From NCBI GenBank assembly GCA_023419875.1, contig JAEZXM010000237.1, forward strand, positions 1-15,456: a DNA stretch of 15,456 nt. The letters run 5' to 3'. A model generated the notes under the pieces. It was not told the DNA's origin. It searched no databases and saw only the letters and a list, made by a program, of their open reading frames with translations. Each line of letters opens with the position of its first letter. Within the stretch, counting starts at the first letter, position 1. Below are positions 1 through 7,462 of the stretch, in pieces. This stretch comes from Pseudomonadota bacterium. Its GTDB lineage: Bacteria > Myxococcota > Myxococcia > Myxococcales > Anaeromyxobacteraceae. The position numbers were made by a program, and so were the translations under genes.

Positions 1-1021
1 GCGCGATGGTGACGGCGAGCGCGGCCTCGGAGAGGCCGTAGACGGGGACGAGCGCGGCGGGATCGAACCCGTGCGGCCCGAGGAAGGCCGCGAACCTCCG
101 CATCGCCTCGCCGGACACGGGCTCCGCGCCGTCGAGCGCGAGTCTCCAGCTCGCGAGCGAGAGGCCGTCGAGGTCCGCGTGCCGGACGCGATCGGCGACG
201 TAGGCGTACGCGAAGCTCGGGGCGGCGGAGATGGTCCCGCGGTGGCGGGCGACGGCGCGCGGCCAGAGCGCGGGGCGGGCGAGGAAGTGCTCCGGCGCGA
301 CGAGGACGAGCGGGCCGGGGTAGGTCGCAGGCCCGAGCAGCCCGCCGATGAGGCCCATGTCGTGGTAGAGCGGCAGCCAGAAGACGAGCGCGTCGCGGCT
401 CCGATCGGGCCGCGTCTCCACCACGAGCGCATCGACCATCGCCCGGAGCGCGCCGTGCGTGAGCGCCACCGCCTTCGGGTCCACGGTCGAGCCCGACGAG
501 AACTGGACGAGCGCGAGGTCGCCCGGGTCGGGCAGCCGCAGGGGCGCCGGCGGGCCGGCCCGGAGCTTCTCCGCGTCCACGCAGCCGAGCGCCGGCCGCG
601 TTTGCTCGACGACGCCGCCGAGGAGCCGCCGGGTCCCGCCGCCGGAGACGACGATCCGCGCGCCCGACACCGCGATCATCCGCGCGGTCGCGGCGATCCA
701 CTCCTCCATCCGGCCGAGCCGCACCGGCGGATAGAGCGGGACCGGCACCGCGCCGCACCACCACGCGCCGAGGAAGGCGTCGAGGAAGGCGGGCTCGGTC
801 CGGAGCACGATCGCGACGCGATCGCCGGGCGCGATCCCGAACGCCGCGAGCGCCGCCCCGGTCCGCGCGGCGCGGTCGTAGACCTCGCCCCAGGGGAGGA
901 ACGCCTCGCGCTCGTCGAGGCCGACGAAGGTGACGCCGCTCGGATCCCGCGCCGCCGCCGGGAACGCGTGGACGAGGGTCGGCAGGCGCGGCGGGGGGAG
1001 CGGCGGGCCGCGGAGGATCAC
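1..1021 (-). CDS. Fatty acyl-AMP ligase (ANL superfamily), 3' end outside window
   Basis: Adenylates a carboxylic acid, probably a long-chain fatty acid, for transfer to a carrier protein. The frame starts with GTG at 1021-1019, overlapping the stop of the upstream ACP gene in the tetranucleotide GTGA, and stays open for 340 codons to the window edge. Visible adenylation motifs are FSSGST at about residues 174-179 (A3, followed by DPKAVALTH), WLPLYHDMGLIGGLL at 215-229 (A4), APSFAYAY near 267-274, and YGLSEAALAVT at 328-338 (A5, Glu332). The VPLYPPVR and YHDMGLIGG signatures are typical of fatty acyl-AMP ligases rather than acyl-CoA ligases. The FAAL-specific insertion and the C-terminal lid lie outside the window, so an acyl-CoA ligase cannot be fully excluded. 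The adjoining stand-alone ACP is the natural acceptor. The Lys in the A3 loop is kept but its usual following Gly is Ala. Confidence 0.9.
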   Translation of the reverse strand, partial: MILRGPPLPPPRLPTLVHAFPAAARDPSGVTFVGLDEREAFLPWGEVYDRAARTGAALAAFGIAPGDRVAIVLRTEPAFLDAFLGAWWCGAVPVPLYPPVRLGRMEEWIAATARMIAVSGARIVVSGGGTRRLLGGVVEQTRPALGCVDAEKLRAGPPAPLRLPDPGDLALVQFSSGSTVDPKAVALTHGALRAMVDALVVETRPDRSRDALVFWLPLYHDMGLIGGLLGPATYPGPLVLVAPEHFLARPALWPRAVARHRGTISAAPSFAYAYVADRVRHADLDGLSLASWRLALDGAEPVSGEAMRRFAAFLGPHGFDPAALVPVYGLSEAALAVTIA

Positions 1022-1272
1022 GGCAGCACCTCCGGGCTTGCGCGTCCGGCGACGAGCCGGGCGAGGTCCTCGAGCGAGCGCGTCGCGGCGCCATCGTCGT
1101 CGGTGAGCGCGATCCGGAACCGATCCTCGACCGCGACGACGAGCGAGAGGAGCGCGAGCGAGTCGAGCTGGCCGGCCAGCGGCGCCGCGCCGTCGGGCGG
1201 GCTGCCGAGCCGGAGGTCCTCTCTCGCGATGCGGAGGATCTCGGAGGCGATGCGCTCTTCACGATCAGTCAC
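1018..1272 (-). CDS. Free-standing acyl carrier protein
   Basis: An 84-residue phosphopantetheine-carrier protein, normal length for a discrete ACP. The attachment site is Ser38 in the context GQLDSLALLSLV, followed by the usual helix (VEDRFRI). The N-terminal half is acidic and helical. The start is GTG at 1272-1270. It overlaps the stop of the upstream methyltransferase gene by 8 nt, and its own stop overlaps the GTG of the acyl-AMP ligase. This coupling suggests a dedicated partner: the ligase charges it with an acyl group and it hands the chain to the type III polyketide synthase. That hand-off is inferred from context. A general fatty-acid-synthesis ACP is unlikely because no fab genes are nearby and the motif is DSLALL rather than the housekeeping DSLDTVE type. 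Confidence 0.9.
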   Translation of the reverse strand: MTDREERIASEILRIAREDLRLGSPPDGAAPLAGQLDSLALLSLVVAVEDRFRIALTDDDGAATRSLEDLARLVAGRASPEVLP

Positions 1273-1840
1273 GGTAAGCCCTCGGTGCCGGAACGAGCCG
1301 CGGCACCCCGTCGAACGCCTCCCGCCACGCCGCCCCCAGCGCCCGCTCCTCGGCGCGGATCCGGACGGCGAGGAGGAGCGCGTTGCCGAGGGTGGCGACG
1401 ATCGCCGTCCGCCATGCGCCGGCGGCGAGCGGGAGCGCGGCGAGCTCCACGATCACCGCCAGGTAGTTCGGGTGGCGGAGCAGCCGGTAGGGCCCGGTCT
1501 GCACCGGCTGGGCACCGGGGAGGACGAGCACCTCCGTCGTCCAGCGCTCGCCCAGCGTCGCCACGACCCACCAGCGGAGCGCCTGCGCGCAGAGGACGAG
1601 CGCGGCCGCCGGGAGCGCCGCCGCCCAGGGCCACCGGGCGGGGAGAAACGCGGGCTCGGCGAGGCAGGCGACGATGAACGCCGCGTGGAAGATCACCATG
1701 GCCGGGTAGTGACCGCGTCCCGCCTCGATCGCGCCGCGCGCCCGGAGCCGCCGGGCGTTCCGGCGGGAGACCACCAGCTCGACCACGCGCTCCGCGGCGA
1801 CGAGGACGACGAGGAGCCGTCCCATGTCGATCGCGGTCAC
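1265..1840 (-). CDS. ICMT-family membrane methyltransferase
   Basis: A 191-residue integral membrane protein of the isoprenylcysteine carboxyl methyltransferase/PEMT type. Hydrophobic segments lie near residues 8-24, 48-63, 72-95, 126-141 and 145-160. The family signature GPYRLLRHPNY is at 116-126, and RIRAEE at 160-165, which form the SAM-binding and active region in this family. The chosen start is GTG at 1840-1838, which overlaps the stop of the type III PKS gene as GTGA. An ATG five codons later (1825) is also possible and would give 186 residues. Homologues paired with type III PKS genes, such as BpsB with BpsA in Bacillus, methylate alkylpyrones or related phenolic lipids. The same role is inferred here: O-methylation of the PKS product at the membrane. 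Confidence 0.88.
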   Translation of the reverse strand: MTAIDMGRLLVVLVAAERVVELVVSRRNARRLRARGAIEAGRGHYPAMVIFHAAFIVACLAEPAFLPARWPWAAALPAAALVLCAQALRWWVVATLGERWTTEVLVLPGAQPVQTGPYRLLRHPNYLAVIVELAALPLAAGAWRTAIVATLGNALLLAVRIRAEERALGAAWREAFDGVPRLVPAPRAYRD

Positions 1841-2910
1841 CACGCGAGCAGCACCAGCTCCGAGGAGAAGCCCGGGCCCATCGCCGCGAGGAGGCCGAGG
1901 TCGCCCGGCTTCGGCTGCTCGGCCCCGGACGCGTCGAGGAGGTCGCCCAGCACGAACAGCACCGAGGCCGAGGAGAGGTTTCCGATCTCCTGGAGCGAGC
2001 GCCACGACCGGTCGATCGCGCCCGGCGGCAGCTCCAGCGCCGCCGCGAACGCCTCGAGCACCTTGGGCCCGCCGGTGTGGGCGATCCAGTGCCGGATCCG
2101 GCCGCGCGTGAACCCGTGCGCGGCGAGGAAGGCGTCCACGTCCCGGCCGACGTGATCCCGGACGACCTGCGGCACCTGGGCGGAGAGGACCACCTTGAAG
2201 CCGGTGTCCACCATGTCCCAGCCCATCACCCACTCCGTGTCCGGGTAGAACACCGAGCGCGTTGCCACGACCCGTGGTCCGCGCCGCCGCGGGTGGTCGC
2301 CGCCGGCGAGCACCGCCGCCGCCGCGCCGTCGCCGAAGAGGCCGGTCGCGATGACGTTGGCGATGGACGCGTCCTCACGCTGGAGGGTGAGCGAGCAGAG
2401 CTCGACCGAGAGGAGCACCGCCACCTCGCCCGGGAACGCGCGGAGCACGTCCGAGGCGCGGGCCACCCCGGCCGCGCCGGCCATGCAGCCGAGCCCGAAG
2501 ATCGGCGTCCGCTTCACGTCCGGTCGCAGGCCCAGTCGGTTCACCATGCGTGCGTCGAGCGAGGGCGTCGAGACCCCGGTGACGGTGACGAAGAAGAGGT
2601 GGTCCACGTCGCGCGGCTCGAGCCCGGCCCGCGCGAGCCCGTCCCGGATCGCCGCCTCGCCCACCTCGGCGCCGACGCGGAGGAACGCGGCGTTGCTCTT
2701 CGCGAACGAGTCGAGGGCGGCGTACTCCGCGATCGGCAGGGCCAGGTGCCGGCCTCCGACCCGGGTCGCCCGGTGCAGCTCCGAGAGCCGCTCCAGGTTG
2801 AAGTGGTGCTTCCGCCAGTGCTCGGCGAACGCGCCGATGAGCGTCTCCTGGTCGGCGAAGTGCGGGGGCAGCGCCCGGCCGACCGCGAGGACGTGGGGGG
2901 AGGTCGCCAT
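1837..2910 (-). CDS. Type III polyketide synthase (chalcone synthase-like, probably alkylpyrone/alkylresorcinol type)
   Basis: A 357-residue thiolase-fold condensing enzyme of normal family length. The catalytic triad is visible: Cys142 in GLGCMAGAAG, His278 in IAHTGGP and Asn311 in EIGNLSSAS. Also typical are GVSTPSLDARMVNRLGL near 112-128 and the C-terminal MGPGFSSELVLL. Bacterial members extend a starter acyl thioester with malonyl-CoA and cyclise it to alkylpyrones or alkylresorcinols. The start is ATG at 2910-2908, which matches the family N-terminus (HVLAVGRALPPH); the frame is open further upstream but the added residues are low-quality Arg-rich sequence. No convincing Shine-Dalgarno precedes it. 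It is the first of four overlapping genes (methyltransferase, ACP, acyl-AMP ligase), which implies an ACP-delivered fatty acyl starter. Product identity cannot be read from the sequence. Confidence 0.95.
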   Translation of the reverse strand: MATSPHVLAVGRALPPHFADQETLIGAFAEHWRKHHFNLERLSELHRATRVGGRHLALPIAEYAALDSFAKSNAAFLRVGAEVGEAAIRDGLARAGLEPRDVDHLFFVTVTGVSTPSLDARMVNRLGLRPDVKRTPIFGLGCMAGAAGVARASDVLRAFPGEVAVLLSVELCSLTLQREDASIANVIATGLFGDGAAAAVLAGGDHPRRRGPRVVATRSVFYPDTEWVMGWDMVDTGFKVVLSAQVPQVVRDHVGRDVDAFLAAHGFTRGRIRHWIAHTGGPKVLEAFAAALELPPGAIDRSWRSLQEIGNLSSASVLFVLGDLLDASGAEQPKPGDLGLLAAMGPGFSSELVLLAW

Positions 2911-2941
2911 CTCGCGGAGGGATGTAACCGCGGCCACCCTT

Positions 2942-2957
2942 CCGCGCGTACGCGCGG
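2942..2957. promoter_or_regulatory. Perfect 16-bp palindrome upstream of the PKS operon
   Basis: CCGCGCGTACGCGCGG is a perfect dyad with no spacer, centred 39 nt before the PKS start codon in the 100-nt gap after the histidine kinase gene. Its position suits an operator for a dimeric regulator or part of a hairpin between the two genes. Alternating CG in a GC-rich genome makes chance a real alternative. Confidence 0.35.
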
Positions 2958-3010
2958 TCCTACCCCGTCGGGCCTTCCTCGCTGGCCCGGCGTACACCCA
3001 ACGGGCGCGC

Positions 3011-4600
3011 CTACGGGCCCGCGGTCCGGTGAACGGCGTTGCCCGCGCCGGTCGCGATCGGCAGGTGGACGGTGAAGGTGGTGCCGACCCCCTGCCTGGA
3101 CTCGAGCCGGATGCGCCCGCCGTGCGCCTCGACGAGGCCCTTCACGATGAAGAGCCCGAGGCCGAGCCCTTCGCCCTCGTGGCGATGACCGCGGTAGTAG
3201 CGTTCGAAGATCCGGGGCAGGTCGGCCTCGGGGATCCCGGCGCCCTGATCCACGATGGCGATCCGTACCGCGTCACCGTCGCGCTCGGCGGAGATCCGGA
3301 CGGACCGCTCCGAGTACTTGAGGGCGTTCCCGAGGAGGTTCACCAGGATGCGGTCGAGCCGGTCGGGGTCCACGTCGAGCGGGGGCAGCGAGGGATCGAC
3401 CTGGTCCTCCACCCGGCTGGAGTCGAGCACGCCCTGCTCCACCTCCAGCAGGTGCTCGACGAAGGGCCGGAGCTCCACCCGCTCGCGCGCGAGCCGCAGC
3501 TCCCCGACCTCGAGCCGCGCGGCGTCCGTCAGGTCCCGGAGCATCCGCTCCATCCGGCGGCCCGCGAACCGGAGCGCGGCGACCGGGCGGACCAGCGCCG
3601 GGTTCTCGGGGGCGACGCGGGCGATCCGATCGGCCTGCAAGAGCACCACCTGGAGCGGATTGCGCAGGTCGTGCGAGACGGCGCGCAGGAAGTCCTCGCG
3701 CTGTTCGCGCATCCGCTCGAGGCGGCGGATGGTGACGACGAGCTCGTCCTCGACGTGGGCGCGGAGCGACTCGAGCTCCCGGTACGGCCGGAGCAGCGCC
3801 GCCACGAACAGCGCGTCGAAGAGGAACCAGAACGCGATCGCCAGGTACGCATGTCCGGCCAGGTTGAGGACGTCGTGCGGGTGCCTGTAGAGGGAGAAGC
3901 AGAGCTCGGCGATCGCCATGAGCACGAAGGCGACGGCGATCTTGGAGAGCGGACCTTCCCCGGGCACGGAGCGGCCGCGCCGCGAGGCGAGGAGCGCCCC
4001 GAAGAACGCGGCCGCGGCGAGCGCCCACTCGATCCCGACCTTGAGCGGCGTGAGGCCCTTGCCCTGGACGTAGAACCAGGCGTGGTCGGGCGGGAGGGTG
4101 ACCTCGAGGGCGACGAGCGCGGCGACGAGCGCGAGGGCGCCCGCCAGGAGCCATCGGCGGCGGAGGAACGGGCTTTCGCTCCTCGGCTCGAGCCACAGGA
4201 CGGCGAGCAGCGCCGTGAGGATCCAGATCCGCGAGGCGAACCAGTAGAAGATGCCACGCTCGGTCGAGGACGGGCCGAGGAACCCGGGCATGCCCGGGAA
4301 CACGAGCAGGTGGACGATTTCGAGCAGGCCCATCCCGAGGAACGAGGCGCCGAGCAGCCGCGCCCGCGCCTCGCGGAACATCTGCGTTCCGCCCGCGAAC
4401 CACTGGACGGCAAAGGTGGCGAGCGCCACCGCCGCGATCCCGGCCTCCAGCAGGACATGCAACGGCAGGTAGAAGTCGTCCGGCAGGACGAGAGCCAGCT
4501 CGGACCGCGCCAGGACGGTCAGCGCCGCGAACGGGACGAGCGCGAGGGGCAACCAGACGCGCGCGCTGGGCAGGTCGGCGGGCTCTCGGGTCGCGGTCAA
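3011..4600 (-). CDS. Membrane sensor histidine kinase with MASE3-like domain
   Basis: A 529-residue sensor kinase. The N-terminal third carries about seven membrane segments between residues 14 and 270, with a MASE3-like pattern (HVLLEAGIAAV near 48-58, LLGASFLGMGLLEIVHLL near 82-99, then FPGM). A short coiled linker (275-303) leads to the HisKA H-box, VSHDLRNPLQ, with phospho-acceptor His310. The ATPase has an N-box LLGNALKYS (422-430), G1 DQGAGIP (451-457) and G2 GEGLGLGLFIVK (476-487). The start is TTG at 4600, chosen because GAGG lies 8 nt upstream and the next in-frame starts would cut the first membrane segment. No response regulator gene is adjacent, so it is an orphan here. It lies upstream of the PKS operon on the same strand and could sense membrane state to control it; that link is inference. 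It diverges from clpB. Confidence 0.93.
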   Translation of the reverse strand: MTATREPADLPSARVWLPLALVPFAALTVLARSELALVLPDDFYLPLHVLLEAGIAAVALATFAVQWFAGGTQMFREARARLLGASFLGMGLLEIVHLLVFPGMPGFLGPSSTERGIFYWFASRIWILTALLAVLWLEPRSESPFLRRRWLLAGALALVAALVALEVTLPPDHAWFYVQGKGLTPLKVGIEWALAAAAFFGALLASRRGRSVPGEGPLSKIAVAFVLMAIAELCFSLYRHPHDVLNLAGHAYLAIAFWFLFDALFVAALLRPYRELESLRAHVEDELVVTIRRLERMREQREDFLRAVSHDLRNPLQVVLLQADRIARVAPENPALVRPVAALRFAGRRMERMLRDLTDAARLEVGELRLARERVELRPFVEHLLEVEQGVLDSSRVEDQVDPSLPPLDVDPDRLDRILVNLLGNALKYSERSVRISAERDGDAVRIAIVDQGAGIPEADLPRIFERYYRGHRHEGEGLGLGLFIVKGLVEAHGGRIRLESRQGVGTTFTVHLPIATGAGNAVHRTAGP

Positions 4601-4683
4601 ACGGACGACCTCGCTGGGACGCGTGGGCGGCAGGGTCGCCCTCGTTGTACCGCGGATTGCGCGCGGCTTGCCAGGCCGTACCC

Positions 4684-4688
4684 GGAGG
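4684..4688 (+). promoter_or_regulatory. Shine-Dalgarno candidate for clpB
   Basis: GGAGG precedes the ATG at 4702 by 13 nt, slightly long but the best purine run in the 101-nt gap between the divergent kinase and clpB starts. Confidence 0.45.
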
Positions 4689-4701
4689 TTACGTTGGCCC
4701 C

Positions 4702-7317
4702 ATGAGAATGGACAGGCTGACGGTCAAGGCCCAGGAAGCCATCGCCGGCGCGCAGGGGGAGGCGCGCCGCCGCGACCACCAGGCCATCGACGTCGAGCAT
4801 CTCGTCCTCGCGCTCCTCGCGCCCGAGGACGGGATCGCCCGCGCGATCCTCGGGAAGGTCGGCGCCGATCCGGCGCGCCTGGCCGCGCACGTGGAGGACG
4901 AGCTGCGCACCGTGCCGCGCGTGAGCGGCGCCGCGGAGCCGTATCCGGCGAACCGGCTCATGAAGCTCCTCGACCGGGCGGAGGATGAGGCTCGCAAGAT
5001 CAAGGACGAGTACGTCTCCACCGAGCACCTCCTGCTCGCGGCCGCCGAGGAGAAGACGGGCGCCGGTCAGGCGCTGCGGTCGGCGGGCGTGACCCCGGAA
5101 CGGGTCCGGGCCGCGATCCAGGACGTCCGCGGCGGCGCCCGGGTGCAGAGCCCGGAGGCGGAGAGCCAGTATCGGGCGCTCGAGAAGTACGCGAAGGACC
5201 TCACCCAGCTCGCGAAGCAGGGGAAGCTCGACCCGGTGATCGGCCGGGACGAGGAGATCCGCCGCGTCATCCAGATCCTCTCGCGCCGCACGAAGAACAA
5301 CCCGGTGCTGGTCGGCGACCCGGGTGTGGGCAAGACCGCGATCGTCGAGGGGCTCGCCCGCCGGATCGTGGACGGCGACGTGCCCGAGGGGCTCAAGGGG
5401 AAGCGCCTGCTGGCGCTCGACCTCTCGGCGATGGTCGCGGGCGCGAAGTTCCGCGGCGAGTTCGAGGAGCGGCTCAAGGCGGTGCTGAAGGAGGTGACCG
5501 CCTCCGAGGGCCAGATCGTCCTCTTCATCGACGAGATGCACACCATCGTCGGCGCCGGTGCGGCCGAGGGGGCGATGGACGCGGGCAACATGCTCAAGCC
5601 CGCGCTCGCTCGCGGCGAGCTGCACGCCATCGGTGCGACCACGGTCGACGAGTACCGGAAGCACGTGGAGAAGGACCCGGCACTCGAGCGGCGGTTCCAG
5701 CCGGTCTTCGTGGGCGAGCCGTCGGTCGCGGACACGATCTCCATCCTGCGCGGCCTGAAGGAGCGCTACGAGCTGCACCACAAGGTCCGCATCCAGGACG
5801 CGGCCCTGGTCGAGGCGGCCCGCCTCTCGAACCGGTACATCACCGACCGCTACCTCCCCGACAAGGCGATCGACCTCGTCGACGAGGCGGCGAGCCGGCT
5901 GCGCATCGAGATCGACTCGATGCCCACGGAGGTGGACGAGGTGCGCCGGCGGATCGCCCAGCTCGAGATCGAGCGGCAGGGGCTCCGGCGCGAGCAGGAC
6001 GAGGCCAGCCGCACCCGGCTCGGCGCGGTGGAGAAGGAGCTGGCCGAGCGGAACGAGGAGCTCACGAGGCTCAAGGCGCGCTGGGACGCCGAGAAGGCGG
6101 TGATCCGCGAGCTCAACGAGGCGCGCGAGCAGGCCGAGGCGCTCCGGAACGACCAGGCGCGCGCCGAGCGCGAGGCGGACTTCAACCGCGCCGCGGAGAT
6201 CAAGTTCGGCAAGGTCCCGCAGGTCCAGCAGAAGGTGAAGGCCGCCGAGGCGCGGCTCGCGGAGCTGCACGCGGCGGGGGCGATGCTCAAGGAGGAGGTC
6301 ACCCCGGAGGAGATCGCCGAGGTGGTCGCGAAGTGGACCGGGATCCCGGTCTCACGGCTCGTGGAGGGCGAGGTCCAAAAGCTCCTCTCGATGGAGGAGC
6401 GGCTCGCGGCGCGCGTCGTCGGTCAGCGCGAGGCGGTGGATGCGGTCTCCGCCGCGGTGCGCCGCGCGCGGTCCGGCCTCTCCGATCCGAACCGGCCCAT
6501 CGGCTCGTTCATCTTCCTGGGGCCGACGGGCGTCGGGAAGACCGAGACCGCCCGGGCGCTGGCCGAGTTCCTGTTCGACGACGAGGGCGCGCTCGTCCGG
6601 ATCGACATGTCCGAGTACATGGAGAAGCACGCCGTCTCGCGGCTCATCGGCGCGCCGCCCGGGTACGTCGGCTACGAGGAGGGTGGCCAGCTCACCGAGG
6701 CGGTGCGGCGGCGGCCGTACTCGGTGGTCCTGCTCGACGAGATCGAGAAGGCGCACCACGACGTCTTCAACGTGCTCCTCCAGATCCTGGACGACGGCCG
6801 CCTCACCGACGGCCACGGTCGCACGGTGGACTTCCGGAACACGGTCCTCGTCATGACCTCGAACATCGGCTCGACCGAGATCCAGCGGCTCGCCGGCCGG
6901 CCCGGCTCGGCCGTGCAGGAGATCCGCGAGGCGGCGCTCGAGAACCTCAGGTCCGAGTTCCGCCCCGAGTTCCTGAACCGCGTGGACGACATCGTCGTGT
7001 TCCGGCCGCTCACCCGGGCGGACATCGGCCGGATCGTGGAGATCCAGCTCGCCCGGCTGCGGAAGCTCCTGGCGGAGCGACAGCTCACGCTGGAGCTCTC
7101 CGAGGCCGCGCGCGAGGGCATCGCAGACGCGGGGTACGATCCCGTCTACGGCGCGCGCCCGCTGAAGCGCGCCCTGCAGCGGCTCGTCCAGGACCCGCTC
7201 GCGACCAAGGTGCTCCGCGGCGAGTTCCAGCCCGGCGACCACGTCGTGGTGGATGAGAGCAAGGACGGGACCCTGACGTTCACCAAGGGGCAACCGGTCC
7301 AGGTGACGATGCACTAG
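4702..7317 (+). CDS. clpB: ClpB protein disaggregase (Hsp100 AAA+ ATPase)
   Basis: An 871-residue cytoplasmic disaggregase that works with DnaK to pull proteins out of aggregates. In order: Clp N-domain (about 1-145), first AAA+ module with Walker A GDPGVGKT (205-212) and Walker B VLFIDE (273-278), the long coiled-coil M-domain (about 405-530) that separates ClpB from ClpA/ClpC, and the second AAA+ module with Walker A GPTGVGKT (607-614) and Walker B VVLLDE near 675-680. The C-terminus continues through YGARPLKRALQ. Length is normal for ClpB (about 860). The start is ATG at 4702, matching the family N-terminus (MDRLTVKAQEAI); a second ATG two codons on is equally possible. It is transcribed alone, divergent from the kinase and convergent with the PilZ gene. 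No clear heat-shock promoter or CIRCE element is visible upstream. A GTG at 5143 sits where E. coli clpB has its internal start. Confidence 0.98.
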   Translation: MRMDRLTVKAQEAIAGAQGEARRRDHQAIDVEHLVLALLAPEDGIARAILGKVGADPARLAAHVEDELRTVPRVSGAAEPYPANRLMKLLDRAEDEARKIKDEYVSTEHLLLAAAEEKTGAGQALRSAGVTPERVRAAIQDVRGGARVQSPEAESQYRALEKYAKDLTQLAKQGKLDPVIGRDEEIRRVIQILSRRTKNNPVLVGDPGVGKTAIVEGLARRIVDGDVPEGLKGKRLLALDLSAMVAGAKFRGEFEERLKAVLKEVTASEGQIVLFIDEMHTIVGAGAAEGAMDAGNMLKPALARGELHAIGATTVDEYRKHVEKDPALERRFQPVFVGEPSVADTISILRGLKERYELHHKVRIQDAALVEAARLSNRYITDRYLPDKAIDLVDEAASRLRIEIDSMPTEVDEVRRRIAQLEIERQGLRREQDEASRTRLGAVEKELAERNEELTRLKARWDAEKAVIRELNEAREQAEALRNDQARAEREADFNRAAEIKFGKVPQVQQKVKAAEARLAELHAAGAMLKEEVTPEEIAEVVAKWTGIPVSRLVEGEVQKLLSMEERLAARVVGQREAVDAVSAAVRRARSGLSDPNRPIGSFIFLGPTGVGKTETARALAEFLFDDEGALVRIDMSEYMEKHAVSRLIGAPPGYVGYEEGGQLTEAVRRRPYSVVLLDEIEKAHHDVFNVLLQILDDGRLTDGHGRTVDFRNTVLVMTSNIGSTEIQRLAGRPGSAVQEIREAALENLRSEFRPEFLNRVDDIVVFRPLTRADIGRIVEIQLARLRKLLAERQLTLELSEAAREGIADAGYDPVYGARPLKRALQRLVQDPLATKVLRGEFQPGDHVVVDESKDGTLTFTKGQPVQVTMH

Positions 7318-7462
7318 CGGCGCGCCAGCCCACTCCGGAGCTTCAGAGCGGTCGGATGAACAGCCGGAGGACAAGGATCCAGGCGAAGATCGCGGCCGGA
7401 AGCGTGAAGAAATCGTACCCGGAGGAGCACGGGGCGGGAACTCCGAGGAGCGACCCGTTGCT

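Noticed and set aside
71..2155. Long plus-strand open frame over the PKS locus
   Set aside because: It is antisense to four genes with clear motifs, and its Arg/Pro/Glu-rich product is the usual reverse-strand shadow in very GC-rich DNA.
1841..2233. N-terminal extension of the methyltransferase frame up to an ATG at 2233
   Set aside because: It would overlap the PKS gene by about 390 nt and encode Gly/Arg-rich sequence; the overlapping GTG at 1840 matches the family N-terminus.
4601..4701. Heat-shock sigma-32 promoter or CIRCE element upstream of clpB
   Set aside because: A CTTG and a CCCCAT-like string occur, but the latter overlaps the start codon, spacing does not fit, and no CIRCE inverted repeat is present.
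4597..6270. Minus-strand frame of 557 codons opposite clpB
   Set aside because: ClpB is certain on the other strand; the product is a Leu/Arg/Asp-rich shadow with no motif.
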